Shown piece after piece: positions 30,520-41,639 of a stretch of DNA of 64,000 nt. The notes under the pieces are model-generated. The model saw only the letters and a list, made by a program, of their open reading frames with translations. It was not told where the DNA came from and searched no databases. Position 1 is the stretch's first letter. Every line of letters begins with the position of its first letter. Made by a program: the position numbers and the translations under genes. This DNA comes from Aquatica leii (taxonomy: Eukaryota > Arthropoda > Insecta > Coleoptera > Lampyridae): positions 128,474,255 through 128,538,254 of the forward strand of contig CM069432.1 in NCBI GenBank assembly GCA_035610365.1, written 5' to 3'.

Positions 30520-33500
30520 TTTGAAATAATAAATTTCTAACTCACTTTACATTAGAAACTAAATTTTTAATATACTTATAAAAATATATTTTGAATTTAT
30601 ATAAAACTAAACATGATAAAAAAACAAGATAAATTTACCAACTAGAGAATTATAGTAAATGCATCACAGAAATTAGCATTACAAAACAATTGTTTGATTA
30701 TGACAATAAACAAAATAAAACACCAAATTACAGGTTAGATAATCAAAAGTTCAAAATTTTAAAAATTATATATTAAGTAAGTACTTTAAGCTAAACTTTT
30801 GTTTGTAATTGTTTTATTTATTTATAAAAATAAATTTAAATCTAATTTATTTAATTGATAAAGAGTTAATAAAGTTTAGGTAAATATTTTATTATTAATT
30901 CAGTATTACAGTAATTATTGATATTTTACTACTAGTTGCAAAATTAAACGTAAATATATTTAAAAGTTGCTTTTTTATTACATCTTTAATTAATTTTTTG
31001 GAAATGTAATATTAAATATAATTTTAGTTTCATTAATAATGTTTGACTACTAGGTGTTAATAATTATTAAAACAAAAAACTTGTTGAGTAAATTATTTCT
31101 AGAATGTTATTTAATGTATAGAAAGTTAATAATAATATATAATGGTTAAAAAATATTGTGAAATTAATTATTTTTAGTTACATTAAAAAAATTTTTTTTG
31201 AAATTATTAAATTTGTTCTAAAAATTTATGCAGTTTTAAAACTATTCTATATGTTGTGCACTAAAAAAACTTAAAAATTAAATTATCTAGTTTAATATAA
31301 TTAAGAAATTTGTACAAAACAAATTTATAATTAACTACTTATATGCAAAAAAAATTGAAGTTTCTTTTGATTAAAAAAAAATGAAAGTTGCATTTAATAC
31401 TAGTATTAATTATGTTTTTTATTATTTTTTTTTAAATTATAATTGAATAAATTAATTGTTTGTTAACCGTACGTTTTGTCAGTTTGTTATAAATGCAATT
31501 ATTTGATGTTTTAATTAATACAAACTTTTGTAATCTTTATTAATTGTGGCACCAAAACAAACCCTTTTATATGTACAAGTTTTGATTATTACATCAATAA
31601 AAGCAAGCGTTTTCCTTCTAAAATGAAATTTCTGTAACGTTACTTTTGATCTTATTTTCAATTCCAATGCAAGTAGTACTAATTGAAAAGCACATAGTAT
31701 TATACGCCCTTGTCACAAAAGTAGCTTATTTTAACAGAACGAAAATTGTAATTAAATTATTAGAGCTTCTGAGTTACACTATTAAAATTTAATATCAAAG
31801 GTTTCTAAATTATGATGTTATTTCTAATGGAATATTCTTTTGCAAAATTAAATACGTAAGTATAAAACTGTTTTTTATTTTGATGAAAAAAAAACAATAC
31901 AAAGAATAAGAGTTAAATTTTTCTTTGTTTCGTGCATATTGTAAGTTTATCTAAAAGCAATTGTTTAATATGTTTATCTATAAAGTAAAATAATGATAAA
32001 TTTAATAATTATTTTATTTTTTGTTATGTCTGGAGTAGCAGAGTTATAAATTTTTTTTTTTATTGAATTAGAATTATATTATAAAAGAACTTCGTTGTTA
32101 TTGTTGATAGTGTAATAATTTAAAAACATAATGTTCCAATTAAAATATAAATAAAACCTACTTAATTTTGTGCGATGATCCATTTACATATAAATCAAGA
32201 TAACTAACTTCACTTCACTTTTAAGTACATTTCACTAAGCAAAATTATAAAGCGTTTTATACATAATAATTTGTAAAGTTGATCACTAACCACGTTATAT
32301 AAAAACTTAAATTTTAGATACGATTAAAAAAATATTTTCACTAACAACGTCGGTATATATATGCGATGTTTTTATACGCCAATACTATTGAAGTTACGTG
32401 AGCGCCGTAACGGTCCACGCAGTACTGGCAGAGCCCAGCTTCACTGCAGTTAGCGCCACGACGCCGGGTGGAATTATCAGGAACTATACTAACTTTCTAC
32501 TTCAGACGCCCTAGAAACAGCTTTTTCACATTGTTTGGAAGCTTTCTTGCGTTTTCAAACGGCGAAAGGAAATTCCTTAAAATGCGTGTTGTATAGAGTT
32601 TTAAATGTATGGAATATAACGTTTTGTGCAGTCGCATATCAGAACTATAAATTTTGCTTAAAGTAATACTTGAAAGTTATTTTAAGTTATGAAAAACTTG
32701 TCCAGTTACAAAATTTATGCAACGTTTGTAATTGATTTAAATATGCAAACATTTTGCATTCTTGTTGCTACAACTCTCATATTATACTTTCTAAGTTACT
32801 GAGGATATAGAACTAATTAAATGTGTAGTTTAATACGTGACTACGCTAATTAAAACTAACTTTTCTAATTGCTTGTGTATCTTATAATAAATTAATGTAA
32901 CCGCTTTGCAAACTAGTAATTTAAATGTCGTTTGATATTTAGTGTATTTGCTTTTACACCATACATTTTTTAACTGTTTTGATACCTCCTATATAAATTC
33001 CTAATTCTATTTATTTATTTGCATTATATAAGTATTATTCATAATTTTTATAAATATTATAATTGTACCACACAAAAACTATTTAAAATATAATTTTTAA
33101 AGTATTAAAAAACAGATGTTTTTATTGTAAAATTTATGTTAATTTGTTGTTTTAAATTATTATTATGCTTAGAAACAATTACAAAATTTGTGGTGATATA
33201 ATAAATAAACACAATTTATGTAATTTGTAAAAAAAATTATTATTTAGGAACTTATTTTGTATATTTTTCAATTTGTTATTTGGTTATTTGATTTATTGCT
33301 TTATTTAATAAACTACTCTTTACAAAAAATCAATATAATTAATAAAAAATAAAAAAATATTTTAATAAATTACAACAATAATAAAGAAAATTTAAATCAT
33401 GTGAATAAAGGTTTTATTTTTAATACTCACGCCGTCAATAATGTAGGACCCCTCTGTATTTTGTACTAAAAATATGTGTTATTTTAATATTTTAATTTTT

Positions 33501-33650
33501 TTCAAAGTATGTTTTCTTTAAATGTATTTTTTATAACATAAACGTTTTAAAATAATTAGACTATTAAGAACACTGTAAAAAAGAAAAAATTGCAACTGTT
33601 AAATAAATTTATTATAACAAAATTTACAATATTTTTTAACAAAGTAAACA
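30520..33650. other. 3.1 kb AT-rich desert with one GC-rich island
   Basis: Nothing coding is recognised. The only compositional break is the island at 32395-32560, listed separately. Confidence 0.6.
32345..32560 (-). promoter_or_regulatory. GC-rich island with adjacent TATA box, possible promoter
   Basis: About 170 bp (32395-32560) of near-balanced base composition in a strongly AT-rich region, with several GGCGC/GCGCC words. On the minus strand it is followed by GGCGTATAAAAAC (TATA at about 32377), so it could be a promoter firing leftward. On the plus strand a 37-codon open frame (32397-32509) ends in TAG and may be chance. No transcript evidence exists here; an old transposon end is an equal alternative. 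Confidence 0.25.
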
Positions 33651-33659
33651 TCAACTTAA

Positions 33660-34392
33660 TCAGTTCTTCTGTTTCTCAGTAACATATTGACACGGTTGTG
33701 CATTGGAAGAATAAAACGGTTTCTTAATGAATATTGTTCTTTTACTGCCGTTGCAACGAACACTTCTGCATTTTGAAGTGAGTTAATGCGGTTGTGAATT
33801 GCTTTATAGATAAAATCCCTTTTGTTTTTAAGTAGATTTATATCTGGAGAGTTAGCTAGCTAATCTAATCGGGTAAAATTTCTTTTATCAATTGTCTCTG
33901 AAACCGTTCTTCCGCGATGTGGCTCTACGTTGTCGTCTATAAAGATGAAATGGTCTCTTAATTAGTATCGTAGGGGATTAATAATAGGCTTGACAAGAAT
34001 TTTAATATAAACTTGGCTTGTCATATTCTTAGTTTTGCAAATTAACAGCGCACCGCAATTGAACATTATTTTTCTTCAGAACATTACTGTCTCCTCATAA
34101 TAGCAACCTCTCGGATAAAATATAATTTTTCTAGCCAGTCTGGGCCTCTTTACGGTCATTATTTAGCAGTCTAATTTTTGTAATCTATCTAATCTAATAA
34201 TGATAATCTAATCATCAAATAAAACCTATCGTCACTGCTGCAACAGTCACTCTCTCCTTTGGAAGTAAAGTGGGTACCCTTAGAAGTCTTTTTGCACGTA
34301 AGTTTGCACAATAAAGTTTTTTTCAAACTGTAGAGGTCAGTATGACCAGAACGTAATTTCGAAGTAACTCTTAAGAGATAGAGCTGAAGCAT
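33660..34392 (-). pseudogene. Tc1/mariner transposase, C-terminal two-thirds (broken)
   Basis: Read on the minus strand: SSDDRFYL near 34245 (equivalent to the SDESRF motif carrying the first catalytic Asp), MFNCGALLICKT...TSQVYIKILV (about 34065-33990), FIFIDDNVEPHRGRTV (about 33945-33900, the QDNARPH block with the second catalytic Asp), LANSPDINLL (WPARSPDLNPIE, third acidic residue lost) and the C terminus RVNMLLRNRR, with a stop near 33660. The ~340-residue family length and spacing fit. Stops and substitutions (WPA to a stop plus LA, NPIE to NLLK) make it inactive. The N-terminal helix-turn-helix part and TIRs are not recognised. Confidence 0.8.
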
Positions 34393-34399
34393 TTCGGTG

Positions 34400-35040
34400 T
34401 CTAAAAAAATATTGAAACAATTACCGATTTTGTTTTATATTTAATACTCGAAAGCGTCCACTACGTGGTCCTTTTTACACTTTTCCTATTTATTGATACT
34501 TATGCACTATTTGCACAAGAGAAGATTATCATGCAAAGCGATAATTCTCTCCTCATTAAAAACTAAATCTTTTAGATAAAATGGGTTCAAAACTTTTGAA
34601 GGTGTGTGTAATTAATATTACTATTACAGTAAAGACAATTACTATATATAAAAAAGCTACTATTTACAAAAATAGAGTTAATTTTAAATTTATGATATCA
34701 AAGCAAATAATGTTGATTTAATTTGAAATAGTTTATAATTAGGGTGACTATAATTGAAACCAGTTAATTTCAGCGATTTTAAGGCGCAAACTCTCAGTTT
34801 TTTCCAGACTTTTAAGATGTTCACTGCGACCTGCGATAAAAATTTTTAAATTGTAACTGTTACCTACTGACTTACGTGCTTTTTTCAAAGAATTTTTTAA
34901 TATCATTTACAGTTTTGTCACTAACCTTTTTCTTGTTGAATCTAAGATCCTATAATAGCAACCGCACATCTACAAACCCACTTTAACTTACTCTAAGAAT
35001 GGCTAGATAAATGAACAGTTAAAATTAATGAAATAGAATT
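34400..35040. other. Interval without recognised features
   Basis: It may include the eroded 5' part of the Tc1/mariner element, but I could not read helix-turn-helix motifs or terminal repeats. Confidence 0.4.
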
Positions 35041-35049
35041 TATACAAGT

Positions 35050-35420
35050 AATTTTTACTTTACCTAAGCAGCAATATCCACGAGTCTCTATCAACTTCAG
35101 GTATTAACAAATGTAAAATACCTTGGAATACATCTAGACTCAAAACTTACATGGAAATAACATATACAGAAGAAAAAGTAGCAACTAGACAACGGCCTTA
35201 GAGAGTTACACTGGCTCATTAGAAAAAAAAATTAAACTGTCACCAAGGAACAAAATAATGTTATATACAGTCGTTATCAAGTTTATATGAACATATCGCA
35301 TTGAGCTATGAAGACTCAACATCACGTTAGATTAAAAATGTATACATATGGGGTTGACCTTAGAAAAATAGCAAATCTTAGGTAGAGAGTACATATGACG
35401 AGACTACATAACGACGTATA
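35050..35420 (+). pseudogene. Jockey-clade LINE fragment (RT thumb)
   Basis: The plus-strand frame gives TNVKYLGIHLDSKLTWK-stop-HI, then LRELHWLIRKKIKLSPRNKI, and MLYTVVIKFI-stop-TYRIEL. This is the highly characteristic region just after the YADD box in jockey/X-element RTs (VKYLGxHLDxxLTWxxHI...NKxxLYKxxxxPxWTYGxxLW). About 110 codons remain with several TGG-to-stop changes; the rest of the element is gone. Confidence 0.7.
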
Positions 35421-35429
35421 GACATGGGT

Positions 35430-35571
35430 TAAGTTGTATTTGTTAAATTATGTATAAGTGAATAGAATTATTATCAAGAAATCAACAACCATCTTTAATA
35501 ATAATTAAATATTTTGTAAATAAATGTTACTTAATGAATTCAAGTGTATTGAGTGAATTTAAACAACCCAC
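35430..35571 (+). repeat. Possible end of gypsy-A 5' LTR
   Basis: AT-rich sequence immediately before a tRNA-primer-site-like motif. No matching copy was recognised downstream of gypsy-A (46762 onward), so its LTR identity is weak. Confidence 0.25.
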
Positions 35572-35591
35572 AAATTGAGGGCTCGCCCGCG
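35572..35591 (+). other. Candidate primer-binding site of gypsy-A
   Basis: TTGAGGGCTCGCCCGCGAT resembles the retroelement PBS of the TGGGGGCTCGTCCGGGAT type (tRNA-Pro-like). It precedes the gypsy-A gag by about 770 bp, which is a long leader. Confidence 0.35.
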
Positions 35592-36360
35592 ATGTAAAAA
35601 AGTGCTTTTGTTAAAACGGAATTTAAACTTGGTTTAAATCAAAGCAAAACATTTAATCAAAAATTACGTACGAAAAGCTAATCTTAAAAAGCGTTAGAAG
35701 TTGCAAGTGCAAGATCAAGGGATTTATACCTGAAACCGGTGGAAGGTACGTTACCTCCTTTGACCAGCTTTTATGGTTCAATTGATTTTTGCCGCTGCTG
35801 TTGGATAGAAGAAGGCCGAAAAGGTTACGTACACATTGCATTTATTCCATAATCTTTTTATAATAACTTGTTGACATCTTATACAAAAATTAAGTTGGAT
35901 ATTTTCATGACGATCTTATTTAATTTGATCTAATTGCATGTGATTGCATGAATATTATTGCAGTAGTTTATCATTATATTCATTGTTTTATCATCTGGGT
36001 ATGTTAACAAAATACGAAAACTTCTAAAGCGTACAAAGTTTGTACCAAAAGCATTGTTTTGATAATTACGACGTAAAGTATTTATGTCACATTTATGTAT
36101 ATTTGTGGTATTCATGTTTTTACGTCAAGTTGAAGCATTAATGATTTTGTAAATTGTTAAAACGATACACTGAGGACTACAATTTATTTTAAAAAACGTA
36201 AGGCAAAAAGACGATAAAGCTAAAATTTAAGACGTTAAACAATTTATCTTTTTTTAAATTAGAGGACGCGCGTAATTTTTCAAAGGATTGCTTGTAACTA
36301 GAGTCCAGACGCAAAACTGTGTATAGATGTTTTGTTTGAATCTAACGAAGAATATTCTAA

Positions 36361-36906
36361 ATGACGACGTTAGAAGATAATGTTAAGGTGGCATACAATA
36401 TAAACAATAGTAGCTTGGAAGCAGTAAAAACGTTACATGTTGTTGCTTTTGGTTGTGAAGCTCAACCACGCCGACCTAGAAAATATTTAATGGATTTTTC
36501 CGGGTTCGATTTTAATATTAACTCTTAAGATTATAAAAAAAAAACAGTGCATGTGAATGTGAAGTCGAAAATGCATTGACATCTAACGACCTTACAGCTG
36601 TATGTCATGTTTTAGATTTAGATTATTGTAGCGCTAAAAATGAGTTTGTTGACCGTATTTGTTTCTATTTCACAACTTTTTTCATAACCATAAAATCTGA
36701 AGACGAAAAATATGAAGACAAAAAATTAGAAGAGAATATGTGGAGCAAGAAGAGAGATCTGTTACAGTTGAGAAAAATCGGTTGAGAAATAGCACCACAA
36801 ATGTAACAAGCAGAAAAAACACATTTGCACCAACTTTTTGTGATGTAGAAGATTCGATTCGTTCTTTTAACGGAAAAGAGAATTATCCTTGTTAAGAATT
36901 ATACTT
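36361..36906 (+). pseudogene. Gypsy-A gag, N-terminal part
   Basis: Starts at ATG 36361 and is broken by stops near 36526 and a frame change. The segment around 36576-36660 (LTAVCHVLDLDYCSAKNEFV) looks like the SAP-like helix pair at the N terminus of some insect gypsy gags. A later segment (about 36839-36895) gives FCDVEDSIRSFNGKENYP, the conserved entry to the gag capsid domain. It ends abruptly at the BEL 5' LTR. Gag would form the nucleocapsid of the element's particles. Confidence 0.6.
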
Positions 36907-37136
36907 TGTAGGAACATATGGTTGCAGTTTGAGCCGTGGCGGATGTTACCCTATTGTATTTATTGTTTATATAAGTGTTGACAGTGTTGTATTTTAAGTT
37001 AGAAAGTAGTCTTCTAAAATATGCCATTGTGAAACAAGCAGCAGGTTATTCACAAATAAATAACTACTTAATGACTTACGTTATTCCGTTCTTTACATTA
37101 ATTAGTTATAAAACTAACGCTTCATTTATTACAACA
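36907..37136 (+). repeat. BEL 5' LTR (230 bp)
   Basis: Begins TGTAGGAACATATGG and ends ...TACAACA, followed three bases later by the primer site. Its first part is repeated at 43900-44024; relative to that copy it holds an extra ~50 bp (about 36948-36995). Confidence 0.8.
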
Positions 37137-37139
37137 TTT

Positions 37140-37157
37140 TGGTGCCGAAACCCGGGA
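37140..37157 (+). other. BEL primer-binding site
   Basis: TGGTGCCGAAACCCGGGA directly downstream of the 5' LTR, the usual position and type of PBS in insect BEL/Pao elements. Confidence 0.75.
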
Positions 37158-37269
37158 AAGTCGAACGTCGGAACGTAGTGCTTGGTACGTGTTAAGTGTA
37201 ACGCCGTATTAAAGTGATTAAAGTTAACCGTGTCGCGAAAAGTAAAGAAGTAAGATAACTGATGATGTT

Positions 37270-38001
37270 AATAATGTTTTAAAACGAACAAATCGCGCAC
37301 AGTTGACAAAAAGTGTGAATAACGCAAAAGCTCTTATTAACGCCAAAGATGTAACGCTAGGATATCTGTACCTTGCAGTGGACAAATTACAGCTCACAAA
37401 CGATAAGCTAAGTAAAATTTCAAAACAAACTTTAACTAATTTGCCAAACGACCAGCTTAAAGAAGAGTGTAATAAAATTTTGGAGTATGAAGACAACGCC
37501 AAGACAGTAATTTGTAGATTAGAACGGAAAATTCGAAACATCAAACGTGCCGTGTTTCCAATACAAATAAACGCCGAATTAAGTGATAGAGCAGGCAGCC
37601 AACGCAATGTCAAAAGTAGCAATCAACGCCGTCAAAAAATAATGCAGTTACCTAACGACGAAGATGTTAATCGAAATAATGGAAACGCCAAAAAATCTAT
37701 TAAATTACCGCCACTAGAACTGAGAAAGTTTGATGGTTTTTTAAAACAATGGCAACTCTTTTGGGAGCAATTTAAGTTCACAATAATCCTGATTTAGACA
37801 ACTGTTCTAAATTTCAATATTTGCAATCTGTGTTAGTGGGTAAAGCAATCGGTACAATAAGTGGTCTTATAGATATAGAATTGTTAAGAAACGAGTTTGA
37901 AAATCAAGATAAAATAGTAGACTTTTATATTTAGCAATTAATAAAATTACCTAAAGTAAAAAACAAAAACGACGTTAGAAACCTTCAAAATCTATACCAG
38001 A
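37270..38001 (+). pseudogene. BEL gag, first part
   Basis: An open frame to 37797 with a long helical N-terminal region, then IKLPPLELRKFDGFLKQWQL (about 37700-37760), the hallmark of BEL/Pao gag (DUF1759-type: LPKLELPKFxGxxxxWxxFW). A frameshift near 37785 leads into HNNPDLDN and SKFQYLQSVLVGKA (about 37785-37850), the continuation of the same domain. The frame is cut by the Harbinger insertion at 38002 and resumes near 41091. It forms the capsid of the retrotransposon. Confidence 0.8.
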
Positions 38002-38304
38002 CCTGTGATGTATCACTTATGTTAATAATTACATAAACGTTAACTCTGGTTTTAACATAAATGTGTAAAATTGGTGTGATGTATCGACTGGTATGACAAG
38101 TTGTATAACTTGCGTATGTAATTTTGTGTATGTTATTTTCAAAAATTAACACTTACAAAATACATGTCGTTAAATGTGCTTCTCATAGAATTTAGAGGTT
38201 AAATCGTAAATTCTGACGTGTGCGAATGAGTGCTAAATATAAAAGACTGTTTTTGTGATTAGAAAAAAATAAACCTTTTGCTTATACTTGCCTTAGATCA
38301 AGAA

Positions 38305-39694
38305 AATGCGGCAGAGAGGTAAAATTTCATTTAAATATTGTTTGTAAAACAAATGTTAATTTACTTTTAAAATTCTTATTTTAGAAACAACATTAGAAGA
38401 GAGAGGAGGATTTTGAGGGATCAAAGTAATCCTTTTGATTTAAATGAGGGTGTATTTAAAAGAAACTTTCGCCTTTCAAGAAATCAGGCATGGGATTTAG
38501 TGCAAAGTCTTCACCCTCATTTAATTCAACATCAGAGAGTTACCCGAATTTCTTTAGAACTCAGAGTACGTATTTTACTAAATCCTATAGAACCCATAGA
38601 ATTGTTATCTTCTATGTTTTGTAGGTTTTCTGTGTTTTATCCTTTCTATCTTATGAAAGTTACCAAAGGTGCATTTCAAATAATGTGTATTTTCCAATGG
38701 AAAGGTCTACTTTTAGCAAAGCTTTGGCAGAAATAACTGATGCTATTGTGCAGCATATTCTCCCACAATGGATTAGATTTCCACGTACTGCCATTGAAAT
38801 GGATAGAGTGAAAACTGGGTAAAACTTACTTCTATTATAATCCTGTTATCCCATTTATCAAAAAACTGATTTATTTTAGTTTTATAGAACTGGGATTTCC
38901 TGGTGCTATAGGTGCAATAGATTGCACACACTTTGCCATTGTGGCACTTCCCCTGGATAATCCAATTAGACCTGCTGTAGCTTACTACAATAGAAAAGGT
39001 TACTACAGTCTGAATGTGCATGCAGTAAGTAGTTGTAACTTTTTATGTGCTCCGTAATGTTTAATATATCTTAAAGATTTGTGATGCAAATTTACAAATA
39101 CTCAATTGTAACGCACGTTTTCCTGGCTCTACACATGATTCAGCAATTTGGGAGTTAAGTCTAGTAAAAGAATTTTTGGAAAATAAATATTTAGCTGGTC
39201 GTTTGGATAGTTGCTGGCTTATAGGTAACAATATCATTTTGCATAACGTATTATTTGAATGTTTTCATTTTAGGAGATTCTGATTATCCTTTGCAACTTT
39301 TTTTGTTGACCCCTATATTAAATGCGGAGGAAAATTCTCCAGAGGGGCGCTACAATAGAAGCCACATTTGAGCAAGCAATTGTATTGAACGATGTTTTGG
39401 GGTCCTAAAGCAAAGGTTTCGTTGCTTACTGAAAGATCAAGTCTTACATTATTCACCAGTTCGTTCAGCAAATATTGTTTACACATGTGCAACATTGCAC
39501 AACATGACAATCAATGAGGGTATAGATTTGAAGAAGCACAACATGAAGCTAATAATATAAATCTTGGAGATAACGAAGGTTAGTAGAAATCTTGTTGTAA
39601 AAAAATAAACTTTTTTTTTATTGTAGATAATGGAGTATGGCTTGGAGAAGGTAGAAGAGTGAGAAATAATTTAATTGCAGGACATTTTGTTTAG
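38305..39694 (+). pseudogene. Harbinger transposase (HARBI1-like, DDE_Tnp_4), intron-containing, frame-disrupted
   Basis: Likely start near 38305 (ATG before a donor at 38318); exons are separated by short GT-AG introns at 38318-38382, 38819-38879, 39025-39076, 39225-39273 and 39579-39626. Splicing keeps frame at four of the five. The protein shows RRILRDQSNPFDLNEGVF, the helix-turn-helix region, GFPGAIGAIDCTHFAI (first catalytic Asp), ARFPGSTHDSAIW (second Asp) and NCIERCFGVLKQRFRCL (catalytic Glu), ending at TAG 39692-39694. A frame break plus a possible extra intron around 38570-38665 and one in-frame stop near 39369 make the copy defective, though the DDE triad is intact. Confidence 0.85.
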
Positions 39695-39719
39695 TTTTCT
39701 TTATTTGTTTTTTTTTTAT

Positions 39720-40720
39720 TTATATATTAATAAAGAAATCTTCAAAACCCTCAAAACTCTTAAATATTTTATAATACTCTAATTTTAATTTTCCCTTCTC
39801 AATTTTTTTTTCTTGGTGTGTGCACACAAGATCTTTTATAATGTTTTGCAAGTCTGCACTCTGGCGATGAGTTCCAATTTTTTCTACACAGTTTAAACGT
39901 TAGTACAAAAAAGTATATAATTAATTCTTAATATGTTGCTTACTTTTTCTAATTGTTCTTGCAATTGCAAGTGGCACACTCTCACTGTCCACAAAAGCTT
40001 TTTGCTTAGAAGCGGTGGGACCTTCAACACTTTGATTGGCATCTACTAAATTTAAACATAAATTTAATATATTTTTATTACCACATTTTAACTTACCTAA
40101 TAAAGCATCTTCCACTAAATCTATAATTACTTGGGATGACTCTGGATCCTCTTCAATACGTGAAGTACCTGCTACATAAAACAATACAAACAAAATGATT
40201 TCATTGCCAGTTCAATTTGTATTCAACAATTAAAATTAAAGTAAATATACACCTTCTATATTAAAAGAGTCCATCACTTCATGATCCCCTAAATGAATTT
40301 TGGAGATCAATTGCAACAATTGCTCTTCCAAATCTGTGAGCTCCTTTTTAGAAGCAGGACGTCCACCAGTTCCTTCTTTGTAAAGGAGCAACTTTCTACT
40401 TTTTCTTTTAACATTCATTTTCCACTTATTGAAAACCTTAAAAAATTGCATGTATCTATACTGTATATTTTTGTTAATAAAAATTAACATCAATAAACTA
40501 TCTATGTACTTACATGACGCCACTGCTTACCACTTTTGTTAGGACTATCCAAAGAGTTTGCAACTATTGCAAATTGTTGCCACAAAGAACAAATTTCTTG
40601 AGCTTCGGTAGGTTTGCTTTTTAAATTTTAAATAATTTTGTTTGACCGCACGAACTCAAGCATACTAAGCAGTTGTGCTTTTGTGGTTTTTTTACCATGC
40701 ACTTTTCTTTGATGATCCAT
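39720..40720 (-). pseudogene. Harbinger Myb/SANT-like accessory protein gene
   Basis: Starts at ATG 40720-40718 (minus) and contains a trihelix Myb/SANT-like region (EICSLWQQFAIVAN, KSGKQWRH, VFNKWKMNVKRK) split by an intron with donor GTAAGTAC after WRH. The central part (GTGGRPASKKELTDLEEQLL) and three more exons are joined by GT-AG introns, and the last exon ends in TAA at 39722-39720. One in-frame TAA lies in exon 1 (about 40632). In PIF/Harbinger systems this protein binds the transposase and helps carry it to the nucleus and the TIRs. The gene converges on the transposase gene, with only about 25 bp between their stop codons. Confidence 0.82.
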
Positions 40721-41090
40721 CGCTACAATGACGTAAACTATTACTTTCATTACATATTATTTAGTAAGCCAAGAGCAATTACCTTTGTAAAATAAGTTTC
40801 CACAAAATTTCGTATGTATTGTTCCAATTTTTGGTGATGTAAAATTTTTAGTTCGGTAGACGTGTTGACATAAATTAGAAAAAATTAGACAGATAGCACA
40901 GTGTTGCCAAGTGCTTCACCATGTAAATTTACACATTGTGTTAATTTGAGTTATTTTTTACGTACCTGTTAAGTTTAGTTAATACATCACATCACATTTA
41001 ACATAATGTGTTAAGTGACATGTTATTTGATGTATGTAATTTGAATTTTACATATGAGTGTTAAAGTTAACATAAATGACATATCACAGG

Positions 41091-41610
41091 GCTGATTTGG
41101 CATTATCAATAACGCGGTCGTTAACTTTATTAGGTGTAGCTCAAAACTCGATTTAGTTATAAAATCTATTCTATTAAAGGCGATCCCGTACAATATGAGG
41201 ATAGAATTTAATAAAATGTTAAAGAACGGCAATAGTGGTTCTAATAACTCTTTAAGCGGATCGAAAAGTGAACTAAATGACGTAAATGCTGACAAAAAAA
41301 CTTGATTTTATGAAATTAGAATTAGAATCAATTGAATTAGCTTAAGGATTTGATGGCCCAAAACGTAATGATTTTAGTCGCGAACGAGATCGTTCTTTTA
41401 AGTTTAGGAAACCTGACAACTATAATAACCGACGTGATGTATCTACCGTATCCAAAGTTTTTGTTAGTGCAGAAAGGAATTGTTTATTTTGTAAATCGAA
41501 AGCGCACAATTCTGCGAGTTGTGATAGTTTACAAACCATCGCTGAAAAGAAGAATATTTTACAAATACAAAAAAAGATGTTTTAAGTGTTTAAGACCTTA
41601 TAGGCCTACA
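41091..41610 (+). pseudogene. BEL gag, second part with zinc knuckle
   Basis: Resumes right after the Harbinger. Around 41470-41580 one frame gives CLFCKSKAHNSASC (C-x2-C-x4-H-x4-C) followed by IAEKKNILQIQKKMF, which is how BEL gag proteins end (knuckle, then KRxxxLxxxxLCFxCL). Stops and shifts separate it from the DUF1759 part. Immediately after this the sequence jumps to late pol. Confidence 0.7.
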
Positions 41611-41639
41611 GTGGTCAACATTTACTGATCAACTTAGTA

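Larger units (their letters stand above)
38002..41090. mobile_element. PIF/Harbinger DNA transposon, two convergent genes
   Basis: The terminal inverted repeats are CCTGTGATGTATCACTTATG at the left (38002-38021) and its diverged inverse at the right (41071-41090). Inside are a HARBI1-type transposase (plus) and a Myb/SANT-like accessory gene (minus), the standard two-gene layout of PIF/Harbinger. Several TGATGTAT-like subterminal words recur near both ends. A clean 3-bp target duplication is not visible. BEL gag sequence flanks both sides. Confidence 0.88.

Noticed and set aside
37224..37622. 132-codon minus-strand ORF
   Set aside because: Antisense shadow of BEL gag.
41023..41295. 90-codon minus-strand ORF spanning the Harbinger right end
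   Set aside because: Crosses the TIR/BEL junction and is antisense to gag; no family resemblance.
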